Shown piece after piece: positions 40,327-49,800 of a DNA stretch of 64,000 nucleotides (positions are counted from its first letter, which is position 1; each line of letters begins with the position of its first letter). The DNA is from an uncultured Eubacteriales bacterium (GTDB taxonomy: Bacteria; Bacillota; Clostridia; Lachnospirales; Lachnospiraceae), in assembly GCA_900314885.1 (NCBI GenBank), contig OMWY01000013.1, forward strand, positions 1-64,000, given 5' to 3'. Both the position numbers and the translations under genes were made by a program. Under the pieces are notes generated by a model. It ran no database searches and was not told where the DNA came from. It was given only the letters and a program-made list of their open reading frames with translations.

Positions 40327-42049
40327 TAACGTTTTCCCACACTTCAGGGCGTTCGAGCCCTAATTTCCAGAAGGCTACGCCGCCACAGTTCGGGGCTTTG
40401 GTGTCTATGGCCTTAATCTTCGTACCTATCGACTTTTCTTCTTCCAGCCAAATCCGCATAGTGTCATCCCCATCCATCCACTTCGCTATATACTGACCAT
40501 ATTTTTTGCTCCACTTAGGAGTCGCTCCGCCTTCCTTAACACGGGCAAGGCCGCCATCCATAGACAGGGCGCGGCTGGTAAGCGTACCATCCGGAGCGGT
40601 GCGCCATATTCTCGTATAAAAAGGCAACCCAACAATCATCTTCTCCTCCGGAATCAGTTCCAGAGTACTATCTATGCCATTTTTCACCCAGGAAACAGAA
40701 GAAACCGACCCCGGCGTCGAGCTTCCCGAATAGTGCTCATCATAAGCCATGATAATTAAGAAATCAGCGACCGTACCGATCTCCGTCCTGTCATAATAAG
40801 CGGTATATTCGGTCGGAACATAGGTATCAACCGAAAGGGTCTTCCCCGCCTTTCTCATCGATACGGAGAGCTCCCTGATAAATTCGGTATAATCAGCGCT
40901 ATCCTCACTCGTAATATTCTCAAAATCAATATTGATTCCATCAAGATCATATTTATTGATAAAGTACATGATGTTGAGAATGAGCCCGTTTCTCTTCACA
41001 CGGCTTGCGAAAATTCCCGCGAAATCAACATTCTTGTCGAAATCATTTACAAGAGGCCATATCTGCATACCTGCATCATGAACCGTCTTAACATAATTTT
41101 CGTCAGCGAGAGTCGAAAGCGTGCCATCATTTTGCACGACAGAGAACCATGTAGGCGAAATGACATTGAGCGTCCCATTTCCGGAAATCACAGAGTCAAG
41201 GGTTGAGTTAGCGGCTTCATTCGTAACCTGGTGCCATCCGAGTACAACCTTCCCGTCCCGCTTAACACTTGTATAAATCTCGCTGTCCTTTTCACGCTTA
41301 AAATCGGTTTTATACAGTTCGGATTCACCAAGCTTACTAAGAAGACAATACCCCGTAACACCGTCTTCCGTAAGCACATTTACAAACTTACTGTCAGCCG
41401 CGCCGCCGAGAAGGTAAAGCCTGTCGCCCTTCTTTACATCGGAAAGCACATTTCCCTTGATGGTAGCGTCATCGCGGACCTGCGTATCTTCCTTAACCGT
41501 ATGTACATCGTACTCGGCGCCATTCTTCTCAAAAAGAACTATCCTTCCCGGGTCAGCCGACACATTTACACTCATATCATGCTTAGACTTGATAAAGTCT
41601 GTTGAAATGTACCACGAACCATTATCCCCGGCAATGACCGCCGGTACCTCGAGGCTCTTCTTCTCATCGCTGTTGACGGTGTACTCGGTGCTGTTAAGCG
41701 GATACTCCTCGACCTCTGTCGGTGTCGTGAAAATGACCTCGCTCGCGGTCTTATCGGCGTAAAGTCTCGGGAGCATGTTCTGGGCAGTGCTAAGGAGTAT
41801 ATATCCCTTGCCGTCAATAACGGCTCCCTTTTCACCGGAATTCTTAGTGTCAATGAAGAGCTCGGCCTCATTCCCGGCAAGGCTGTAATAATCCGTCAGT
41901 TTCTTAACCTCCTTCGAAGGCGTGAAATGCTCTATAACCTTCACAAGAACAATCACGCACAGGAGGCAGACAAGCAGGGCAATTAACAGAATGACCTTCC
42001 TGTTAAACTGATTCCTACCTTCGTTCTTATAGTTTTCGTTATTATCCAT
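40310..42049 (-). CDS. Membrane-anchored GH18 glycosidase with SH3-like domain
   Basis: A 579-residue protein with an N-terminal transmembrane anchor (RKVILLIALLVCLLCVIVLVKVI, about 20-42). It has a copper-amine-oxidase-like N-terminal segment, an SH3-type domain (TQVRDDATIKGNVLSDVKKGDRLYLL, about 195-245) and a GH18 barrel from about 265. The catalytic signature is DLDGINIDFENI; FLIIMAYDEHY and MIVGLPFYTRIW are also family motifs. It is of the YaaH/SleL-like peptidoglycan glucosaminidase group. The ATG at 42049 has GGAG at good distance; a start at 42061 is possible. The last residues come from repeat copy D. Confidence 0.88.
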   Translation of the reverse strand: MDNNENYKNEGRNQFNRKVILLIALLVCLLCVIVLVKVIEHFTPSKEVKKLTDYYSLAGNEAELFIDTKNSGEKGAVIDGKGYILLSTAQNMLPRLYADKTASEVIFTTPTEVEEYPLNSTEYTVNSDEKKSLEVPAVIAGDNGSWYISTDFIKSKHDMSVNVSADPGRIVLFEKNGAEYDVHTVKEDTQVRDDATIKGNVLSDVKKGDRLYLLGGAADSKFVNVLTEDGVTGYCLLSKLGESELYKTDFKREKDSEIYTSVKRDGKVVLGWHQVTNEAANSTLDSVISGNGTLNVISPTWFSVVQNDGTLSTLADENYVKTVHDAGMQIWPLVNDFDKNVDFAGIFASRVKRNGLILNIMYFINKYDLDGINIDFENITSEDSADYTEFIRELSVSMRKAGKTLSVDTYVPTEYTAYYDRTEIGTVADFLIIMAYDEHYSGSSTPGSVSSVSWVKNGIDSTLELIPEEKMIVGLPFYTRIWRTAPDGTLTSRALSMDGGLARVKEGGATPKWSKKYGQYIAKWMDGDDTMRIWLEEEKSIGTKIKAIDTKAPNCGGVAFWKLGLERPEVWENVSAWSR

Positions 42050-42236
42050 AAATGACTCCATTAAGCATAGATATTGATATTATATCACGATATATGCATC
42101 GTTTGTTGAAAATTATATATTAATTTTATATTAACTGTTATTTTATATAAATTTAATATAAATTGTACCGGTATCGCCCCATAAAGGTGGTATACTATTT
42201 CTATGTTTTAACACTTTAACTAAGGAGAATCTGCGG

Positions 42237-43175
42237 ATGAGAATAGAAAAAATAAGCGAAAAGGAAATAAAATGCACATTCAGCAAGACGGACCTTAAGA
42301 AGCGGTCACTCTCAGCTGAGGATGTAATAAAAAATACCGAAAAATCCGACATCCTTTCGTCTGAAGCTGTATCGGCGGCCGACAGAAAGTTCCATATAGC
42401 GAAAAACGGCATTTCACTGTCAACTAAGCCCCACGCCAACTCGAATGGGAGTCTTTCATATATAATTAAATTACACAACGAGAAATTATTGTCCGGCAGT
42501 AAGGGCCTGTTTGAGCCGGTTACGAAGTCCGTAAAGCCTGATGTTGACGCAGGCATTTTTATGAGTCTTGATAACTTTAACGGCTCTGCCAATGGAAGCT
42601 TAGTCGATGTAAATATACCCTCTGATAATCATGACATCTCCTTTGAGGATATCTGGGATGATATGGATACTGACTTTCCCGATTACGAAGGAACGTTTGA
42701 CCTAGGAGATGGAAATTCACTTAGCTTTGCCATTACTGCAGTTCCAATCAGTGATGAAATGATGACAAACGCTCTCTACATGCTCGCTTCCGATGACGAA
42801 GACGACGTTTTCGGCCCGGAACATTCATTCTTGCCTCTGCCTGATTTCTTACGAGGCGATGACGAAAAGACTGCGGACAGGCATTTCGACTGCCGTATAT
42901 ACAGGTTCTCCTCATTTAGCGAAGTGAGTCGGATCGCGGGAAGTCTTGCCGGCGTTTACCACGGAAGCAGCTCTCTTTACAGGGATAAAAAGGGCGATTT
43001 TCTACTGATTCTCGACTTCAGTGGCGTAAAGAAAGAAGAAATCGGAGAAGCCCTCGCTGTGCTTTCAGAATTCACCTCATCCATAAGTGCGAATTACGCA
43101 AGTATCTCTTATATCAAGGAGCACATGGAAAAGATTGTTGAAAATAACGCTCTTCAGATCATAAATGTTACATAA
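42237..43175 (+). CDS. mecA: Adaptor protein MecA family
   Basis: A 312-residue ClpC adaptor. The N-terminal substrate-binding part begins MRIEKISEKEIKCTFSKTDLKKRSLSAEDV. The C-terminal ClpC-binding domain has YRFSSFSEVSRIAGSLAGVYHGSSSLYRDKKGDFLLILDF. Compared with the usual 200-240 residues there is a long acidic, Ser/Asp-rich middle (about 100-190). MecA hands substrates such as competence regulators to ClpCP. AAGGAG precedes the ATG. Monocistronic, with a perfect terminator overlapping the stop codon. Confidence 0.82.
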   Translation: MRIEKISEKEIKCTFSKTDLKKRSLSAEDVIKNTEKSDILSSEAVSAADRKFHIAKNGISLSTKPHANSNGSLSYIIKLHNEKLLSGSKGLFEPVTKSVKPDVDAGIFMSLDNFNGSANGSLVDVNIPSDNHDISFEDIWDDMDTDFPDYEGTFDLGDGNSLSFAITAVPISDEMMTNALYMLASDDEDDVFGPEHSFLPLPDFLRGDDEKTADRHFDCRIYRFSSFSEVSRIAGSLAGVYHGSSSLYRDKKGDFLLILDFSGVKKEEIGEALAVLSEFTSSISANYASISYIKEHMEKIVENNALQIINVT

Positions 43176-43212
43176 GAAAAGCCTGCCGCAATAACGGCAG
43201 GCTTTTCTTATG
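43171..43212. terminator. Bidirectional terminator between mecA and DUF1858 gene
   Basis: A perfect 18-bp stem (CATAAGAAAAGCCTGCCG, 43171-43188, with 43195-43212) and a 6-nt loop. It includes the mecA stop codon and ends 5 bp before the convergent DUF1858 gene. U-runs occur on both strands. Confidence 0.92.
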
Positions 43213-43217
43213 CTCAA

Positions 43218-43469
43218 TTATTCTTCGCTTCCGCTTTCATACTCGTTAAGCATATCGCAGAGGTCATCAGCGTCAAGTCCATGAACCATAGCGGCCTCCT
43301 CAAGGGTCTCCCCTAAAGAAGCAGGACATGTTATACAGTGCATTCCGGCATTCATAAGGAGTGGGATCGTATTCTGGTCCCTCTGGATAATCTCAGCTAC
43401 AATCATATCCTTTGTTATAGTAAACTTTTCTGTATTATTTACAGGTGTTGCAACAGCATTTGCGTCCAT
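43218..43469 (-). CDS. DUF1858 domain protein
   Basis: An 83-residue acidic protein with the DUF1858 fold (ITKDMIVAEIIQRDQNTIPLLMNAGMHCITCPASLGETLEEAAMVHGLDADDLCDMLNEY). The paired cysteines in HCITCP are the conserved redox- or metal-linked feature of this family, often seen with hybrid-cluster proteins and Ric-type iron-sulfur repair proteins. The first 15 residues are a variable extension. AAGGAAGG precedes the ATG. The partner protein is not in the window. Confidence 0.88.
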   Translation of the reverse strand: MDANAVATPVNNTEKFTITKDMIVAEIIQRDQNTIPLLMNAGMHCITCPASLGETLEEAAMVHGLDADDLCDMLNEYESGSEE

Positions 43470-43558
43470 ATCAAAACCTTCCTTTCAAAGTTCGTGACAA
43501 TTCCTGTCACATGTTATTTCCTACTTATCTGGTAAGAATTATACAATGTTATTCTCAA

Positions 43559-46051
43559 TTAGTCAATAGCATTTACTTCAGTACCGTCGTTACCATTTGA
43601 CGGATTTGTATCCGGTTCAACCGCGTTATCGTCCTCGCCCGGTGTTCCGGTATCCGTACCGGGTTCGGTAGTTGCGTCATCGCCGTCGCCCGCATCGGTT
43701 TCATTGCCTCCGTTTGCGTCAACCGTCGTGCCGCCGGTAGCTCCGCCATTGTCACCTCCGGTAGTTGTTGTTCCCGTTTCACCCTGATTATTGTTATCGT
43801 TGCCTGTATTTGTTCCGGTCTGGCCCTCATTGGCGTTCGTTCCGCCATTGCCGGCTTCCGCGCCATCATTTGCTGTGCCGCCATTGCCGTTTTCACCGGC
43901 GCCACCGGCATTATCTGCTGCGCCACCATTATTGTCGGTATTGTCAATAGCGTTATCGTTCCCATCATTTATCGCAGCATCTGAAGCGTTTTCTTCATTT
44001 GGGTTGTTGTCCTCATCGATAGCGGACTCAGTAGCAGCCTTGGTATCAGGCTTCTTTGTCTTCCAATCTGAAAGCTTCACGCTCTTAAGGCCTGTATGAA
44101 TATCCTCCATGTAATTCTTCCAGATTGTTAGCGGCCTCGCGTTCTGCGAAAGGTCATTAAGACTCGCGGGAAGATCGTACCCAACCCAGACACTAGTTGT
44201 ATAATAATGGGTGAAGCCTACAAACCATAGGTCATGGGCATCGTTTGTGGTACCTGTTTTCCCGGCGCAAGGCATACTCGCTAGCTTTCCGTTCCGCCCG
44301 GTACCTGTATTCATAACCTCTTCCATACAGGTTGTCATCATTTTCGACGCGTCTTCAGCGTAAACGGAATAGGCATCTTCATTTCCGTAAAATGTATCGC
44401 TTACGATGTCGTTTCCATCCGCGTCAGTAATCTTCACTATGCATGAAGGACTTCTGAAAATGCCGGCGTTTTCAAGGGTTGAGAAGCCGCTCGCCATTTC
44501 GACAGCGCTGACACCGTGAGAGAGGCCTCCCAAAGCAGCCGACGGATAGAAATCATCATTTGTAATTCTTGAAAAGCCCATATCAAAAAGCTTGTTAAGT
44601 CCCGTCGCAGGTGATATTTCTGTAAATAATTTCCATGCAACAGTATTGACACTTACCGCAACCGCCTGCTTGATTGTCATATCTCCGCGGAAATATCCGT
44701 CAGCGTTGACCGGGCCTCCGTCTATTTTCTCATCCTTAACGATACTGTTAGGCGTGTATCCCGCTTCGAAGGCCGGTGTATAGACTATAAGCGGCTTGAT
44801 TGAGCTTCCGGGCTGCCTGAAGCTCTGGTAGGCCCTGTTCAGGGTCTGACCCTCAAAATTCTGAGTTCTTCCTCCGACTATAGCCACAACACGTCCCGTG
44901 TCATTATCTACCGTGACAGCCGAGCCCTGAAGCTTATAGACCCCATCGTCAGACTTTGCCTTCGACTCTGAGAGCCCATCATCTAGCGCCGCCTGAAGCT
45001 TCTTCTGAAGAGCCGGATTTAAGGACGTATAAACCCTGTAGCCTCCGGAATAAAGTCTCGTCTGACAGTTGTCATACTCTTTATTGTAGAGGTCATTATA
45101 GTCATCTTCCTCCGCATCTGAGTCGAAGCTGTACTTGAAGACAAATCCATTTGCCTTCATCAGAGCCTTCACCGCGCAGTCATTTGCGTAGGTTATCATG
45201 TAGGAGCTGGTCGTAGACTTCTTCTTCTTTAAGGTGATGCTCTCACCTATAGCCTCGTTGTACTGCTCCCCGTCTATCTTCCCGTCTGCGAGCATCTGAC
45301 CAAGTATTCTGTCACGACGGCCTAAGGTACCCTCCATATTCTTGTATGGATCATACCGGTTCGGGCTGTTAGGTATTCCTAATAGGAATGCTGTCTGCGA
45401 CAATGATAACTCGCTGACACCCTTGCCAAAATAGCCGAAGGACGCAGCCTGGAGGCCGTAATAGCCGTTTGCGAAGTAAATATTGTTGAGATAGAACTCC
45501 ATTATCTGCTGCTTGGAGTATTTCTTTTCAAGCTCTATTGATATAAATATCTCACGGGCTTTTCTCTCCCAGGTCTCATCGAAGTTTAAGAAAATGTTCC
45601 TCGCAAGCTGCTGGGTGATGGTGGAACCGCCCTGGGTAATAACGCCTTTATTCCTGATATAAGCGTATGCGGCTCGTAAAATCGCGTACGGATCATAGCC
45701 CCTGTGGCTGAAAAACTTCTTATCCTCTATACTCACGATAGCGTTCACAGCGTTAGTCGGAATATCCTTGTAGGAAATGTAGTAGAGGTTCTTCTCGCCG
45801 GCAAGCTTCGAGAGGAGCTCTCCATTACTGTCATAGATGAGACTGGTCTCTGTCTGCCTGAAGGTGGATGGTGAGCTGCTTTCGACTGTAGCGATAGCGT
45901 CATTTCGCATAGCCATGACACGGGCTCCGTACTTTCTGTACACAAGCAGTCCTATCACGATGATTACGACAAGGACAGTCAGGATGAAAAAGCGGAGTAT
46001 CGTCCCTAAGACATGCCCTATGCCGGATTTTTTCTTCTTCTTTTTTGCCAA
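43559..46051 (-). CDS. ponA: Class A penicillin-binding protein (PBP1A)
   Basis: An 830-residue bifunctional peptidoglycan synthase. A basic start and transmembrane helix (about 13-36) are followed by the GT51 glycosyltransferase: EDKKFFSHRGYD, GGSTITQQLARN, RKAREIFISIELEKKYSKQQIMEFYLN. The transpeptidase has the Ser of RQPGSSIKPL, SVN and KTGTT. From about residue 665 to the end there is a 166-residue tail of Asn, Gly, Thr, Asp, Ala and Glu without aromatic residues. It is probably a disordered wall-spanning extension. The tail DNA (43570-44030) is low in complexity. Confidence 0.93.
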   Translation of the reverse strand: MAKKKKKKSGIGHVLGTILRFFILTVLVVIIVIGLLVYRKYGARVMAMRNDAIATVESSSPSTFRQTETSLIYDSNGELLSKLAGEKNLYYISYKDIPTNAVNAIVSIEDKKFFSHRGYDPYAILRAAYAYIRNKGVITQGGSTITQQLARNIFLNFDETWERKAREIFISIELEKKYSKQQIMEFYLNNIYFANGYYGLQAASFGYFGKGVSELSLSQTAFLLGIPNSPNRYDPYKNMEGTLGRRDRILGQMLADGKIDGEQYNEAIGESITLKKKKSTTSSYMITYANDCAVKALMKANGFVFKYSFDSDAEEDDYNDLYNKEYDNCQTRLYSGGYRVYTSLNPALQKKLQAALDDGLSESKAKSDDGVYKLQGSAVTVDNDTGRVVAIVGGRTQNFEGQTLNRAYQSFRQPGSSIKPLIVYTPAFEAGYTPNSIVKDEKIDGGPVNADGYFRGDMTIKQAVAVSVNTVAWKLFTEISPATGLNKLFDMGFSRITNDDFYPSAALGGLSHGVSAVEMASGFSTLENAGIFRSPSCIVKITDADGNDIVSDTFYGNEDAYSVYAEDASKMMTTCMEEVMNTGTGRNGKLASMPCAGKTGTTNDAHDLWFVGFTHYYTTSVWVGYDLPASLNDLSQNARPLTIWKNYMEDIHTGLKSVKLSDWKTKKPDTKAATESAIDEDNNPNEENASDAAINDGNDNAIDNTDNNGGAADNAGGAGENGNGGTANDGAEAGNGGTNANEGQTGTNTGNDNNNQGETGTTTTGGDNGGATGGTTVDANGGNETDAGDGDDATTEPGTDTGTPGEDDNAVEPDTNPSNGNDGTEVNAID

Positions 46052-46090
46052 AATATTGCTTCCTTTTTAAATCAGAATAAAATTTACTAT

Positions 46091-46119
46091 TGACATTTTT
46101 ACATTCAGCCTTTATAATA
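46091..46119 (+). promoter_or_regulatory. Sigma-A promoter of the queT riboswitch transcript
   Basis: TTGACA (46091-46096) and TATAAT (46114-46119) have a 17-bp spacer. Transcription would start near 46126, leaving about 40 nt before the riboswitch. Confidence 0.85.
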
Positions 46120-46164
46120 CACTTTCGTAACGAATTTGGCAAGTTAATTTTACAGAGATTTGCC

Positions 46165-46205
46165 CGAGTGTTAGTATCCCTTCCCACTCGTCAAAACTAA
46201 GCGGA
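46165..46205 (+). promoter_or_regulatory. preQ1 class I riboswitch
   Basis: CGAGTG (46165-46170) pairs with CACTCG (46185-46190) as P1. The loop starts UUAGU (46171-46175) and contains CCC. The 3' tail is A-rich and ends ACUAA (46196-46200), which pairs with UUAGU to form the P2 pseudoknot. This is the compact preQ1-I architecture. It lies in the leader of a QueT-family transporter gene, the expected target. Confidence 0.8.
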
Positions 46206-46232
46206 TAAAGTGAGTGATTATCGCTGATTATG

Positions 46233-46283
46233 CTCCTTTATATTTTTCGCTTCGTTTCATGAGTGGAGGAAAATATAAAGGAG
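46233..46283 (+). promoter_or_regulatory. Ribosome-site-sequestering hairpin in queT leader
   Basis: CTCCTTTATATTTTTC (46233-46248) pairs with GGAAAATATAAAGGAG (46268-46283), 16 bp with one G-U, and buries the AAGGAG ribosome site of queT. It is positioned to act as the expression platform of the preQ1 riboswitch. The short TATTTT after the stem also leaves open termination. Confidence 0.75.
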
Positions 46284-46289
46284 TATTTT

Positions 46290-46784
46290 ATGCGTAACAA
46301 GAAAGTTTTGTACATTGCCCAGGCAGGCATCATCGCTGCCATCTATGTCGTTCTTACTGCCCTTGCCGCGGGATTTGACCTTGCGAGCGGAGCTATCCAG
46401 GTAAGATTTTCTGAAGTCCTTACAGTAATGCCATACTTTACCCCGGCAGGAATCCCCGGCGTAACCTTAGGCTGCCTTATCGCTAACATAGTTACCGGGT
46501 CGGCCATGCCTGATGTAGTTTTCGGTACCTTAGCGACCCTACTCGGAGCGCTTGGAACCTACGCCTTAAGGAAGAACAGATGGATAGCTCCAATCCCTCC
46601 GATTGTCGCAAATGCGGTAATCATTCCATTTGTATTAAGATTTGCTTACCACATTGAGGGCTCACTTCTCTTCTTCGCGGCAACGGTCGGCGCCGGAGAG
46701 GTTATCACCTGCTACATCTTCGGACAGATTTTAATCTCAGCTCTCAATCCTGTGAAGAGACATGTATTCGCCATAGATAACTGA
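46290..46784 (+). CDS. queT: QueT-family queuosine-precursor ECF transporter S component
   Basis: A 164-residue membrane protein with about five hydrophobic segments. Typical QueT sequence: IAQAGIIAAIYVVLTALAAGFDLASGAIQVRFSEVLTVMPYFTPAGIPGVTLGCLIANIV. It should import preQ0/preQ1 with a shared ECF module. The preQ1 riboswitch in its leader supports this. The ATG at 46290 follows AAAGGAG; an upstream in-frame codon at 46263 falls within the sequestering hairpin. Confidence 0.92.
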   Translation: MRNKKVLYIAQAGIIAAIYVVLTALAAGFDLASGAIQVRFSEVLTVMPYFTPAGIPGVTLGCLIANIVTGSAMPDVVFGTLATLLGALGTYALRKNRWIAPIPPIVANAVIIPFVLRFAYHIEGSLLFFAATVGAGEVITCYIFGQILISALNPVKRHVFAIDN

Positions 46785-46795
46785 AGATAACTTCG

Positions 46796-46826
46796 AAGTG
46801 GACAGGAATAAGCCTGTCCACTTTGC
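46796..46826 (+). terminator. Terminator of queT
   Basis: AAGTGGACAGG (46796-46806) pairs with CCTGTCCACTT (46813-46823), followed by TGCGTTTTCT. It lies 12 bp after the queT stop. Confidence 0.8.
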
Positions 46827-46858
46827 GTTTTCTCCTATTCTAGTAGTAATTACTTCAC

Positions 46859-49800
46859 TTAGTTAATTACCTTCGGTACTCTTATTCTTTCATAATTGCC
46901 GTTATGCCACAGAAGGCCATCCGGGAATTTTGGTGCGGCTTTAAATGACTCAAGCGGGAAGGTAGACAGAGCACCCTGCTCGCCCAGCATCAGCCCCTCT
47001 GTAGTGTGTATAATGGTTTTAGCGATATCATCATAGGAGTTGACCTTAGCAGAATTCGCTGTAAAAATCATAGTGACACACACTCCTGAGCCTCTCTTTA
47101 TGAGATCAGGCACGTCATCCTCATAATCACTGCCATCAAAATATTTTGCGAAATCACTAAGCTCGTCTACGAGTAAATATACCGGAGAGAACCTATAGGC
47201 AATCTGCTTCGGACTTTCACTGCCATCATTGAGCAAGGCTTCCTTTAGCTTATTTTCCCTTTCGGTGACAATATTTTCAAATTCAGAAACGAATTCTCCC
47301 GCATTATCTTCTCCGTAATAATTGACATGCTTATCAGCTCTGTAAGAAAAGAGCTCCATCTCCTTTGAGTCAAAGAGGTATAGCTTAGCATCGTCAGCGA
47401 ATTTCTCAAGAAGCTGGTTAAGTATAAGGCGAAGCACGTTTGTCTTGCCCTTCTTAGCCTCTCCCAGAATCAGGAATGGAGTATCATTTCTCATCATGCC
47501 GCTTGGCAATACCTCTGATTTATTAAGTCCAAGGTAAATATCCTTTTTCGTATATGCATTTTCCACGAATTCCGCAAAATTCTCATCCGTAAGCTCCTCA
47601 GGAAGTACAGGAATAGACGGAGCCTTCTCATCCGGATATAAGCTGTTAATATCTGACACAAGCTTTTCAATCGCCTTCGTATACTCAATCTCATTTTTTG
47701 ATTCGCACATCGAGTAAACCTGCATAAAGGATATATTGTCTTTAATTTTTACAAATGCACGTCCCTTCACCTCCGACATTTTATAGTCTGTTTTTCCAAC
47801 CAGCGAATTAACGTCAGAATCATCGATAACATAGCCGCATATTTTATTTTTAAAATTATTGGCCAGCTGATACTTTAAAGCGCTGCCTCTTGTAGCCGAT
47901 ACTATAAAATAAATTCCGAGTCCCTGTCCATCACGCGTAAGTCTGTTCATAAAATCATCATCCAGATAGTCAAGCTCATGCACAGCGTCAATATTATCAA
48001 GCATTATGACGATTGCCTTCATACGCTTTTCGGGCTCAACCACCTTATTGTAGACTTCAAAGCTTTGTACGGCGGACACAGCGAGTTTCTTTTTTCTGTC
48101 CGCCATCTCAGAATTCATGATATTGACAAACTTATTTATACGTTCCTTATCATCAAGGCCTATATAATCAGATACATGGTTCAGGTTCTTAAGCGGTATA
48201 AGACCACTGTTACCAAAGTCAAGAAGATAAATATTTAACATATCAACGCTGTTTTTCATGGCAAGGCTAAGCGTTGCCGTTGTTAAAAATACGGTTTTTC
48301 CAAATCCGGCCGCGGCGACAAAAAGCACATTTCCGTCAGTTGCAAGGTTGACTGTATAAGGAATCTGTTCCTGCTTTTCCGGAATATCCACAAGGCCAAA
48401 ATCAATCGTCAGATTAGCTAAATTTCCATGCGCGTCTATAATTTCCACCGGACTCTTAATAATATCACCAAGCGGTGGCAGCCATGGCCTTGTAACCGGG
48501 ATTGCATTTAATCCCTGATAATAATCATGGATATAATCAACCGTAACATCCAGTTCTGTCTTTACTATTTTGTTCTTATCGTCTTCAATCGCAGATAAAT
48601 CAGGGTTTATTAATTCGCCCTGGCCTAAATCATTTATCACATAGACCCTGTTATCCTTAACGTCAGCATCACTCTCGTCGACAACCTGTGCCCCACTCCA
48701 GGCTGACTGGAACAGTTCATATATTTCATTGTTTCCTACCTGGAGATACGCGCGTCCTGTCTGGGTTATATTTGCGGCATCAGGAGTTTTTAATACCTCG
48801 TTGGAATCAGAAGCGTTCTGAACCTTAAGCGCTATCTTGAACTTACTGTTTGACCAGATCTGATCGTCCACGACGCCTGCCGGCTTTTGTGTCGCAAGAA
48901 TAAGGTGTACACCCAGGCTTCGACCTATACGGGCAGTAGATACAAGCTCGCTCATAAATTCAGGCTGTTCCTTCTTTAATTCCGCGAACTCATCACTTAT
49001 AATAAACAGATGCGGAAGCGGTTCCTTTGCATCCCCTGATCTGAAAAGCTTGTTATAGCTGTTAATATGGTTAACATGAAATATATTAAAAATCTCCTGT
49101 CTCCTAGAAAGCTCTGCCTTAATTGAAGCCATGGCTCTCAAACTCTCAGTCCCGTCCAGATTCGTTATGGTACCGAGAAGATGTGGCAGCCTGTTAAATA
49201 GACCGGCCATGCCACCGCCCTTATAGTCTATTAATAGAAACGCAACCTCATAGGGGCTGAAATTCACAGCAAGCGAAAGTATATAAGACTGAACAAGCTC
49301 TGATTTTCCCGACCCTGTGGTTCCGGCAATAAGTCCATGCGGTCCGTGCGCCTTTTCATGAAGGTTAAGATAGACATAATCATTCTCAGCCCTGGCACCA
49401 AGAGGTACCGCAAGTGATTTTGAAGAGTCATGCTTTCTCCACCTCTCGGGAATATTCATCTCCGCAGGACCCTTCACTCCATACATTCCAAAAAAAGTAA
49501 TACTCTTCGGAATATGGGAACCTGCGTCCTTCTGATGTTCCAATATCCCCAAATCTCTCGCTGTCCATTCGAGCCTGTCTACATTTAGGCTTTGTATACC
49601 AAACCTTTTATCCTTCTCCTTCCTTTCAGTCCTTTCTTTGTATGCCAAGTCAATATTTGACGGATTGTCTCCATGGAAGAGCTTATAATCAAATGCGCCT
49701 TCTGCCGCCCAGCCTCCAATCGTTCCGGCTCCTAATCCTATGAGAGTCGCGGTTCTGTCATCAGCACCGTTTATTTTTGCAATCTCCTCGCCTCCGGCAC

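Noticed and set aside
43570-44030. CRISPR-like short repeats
   Set aside because: The repetition is the low-complexity tail of the PBP1A coding sequence, with no regular repeat-spacer spacing.
46165-46205. preQ1-II riboswitch as an alternative
   Set aside because: The compact P1 loop with an A-rich tail forming a UUAGU/ACUAA pseudoknot fits class I; the longer class II structure is not seen.
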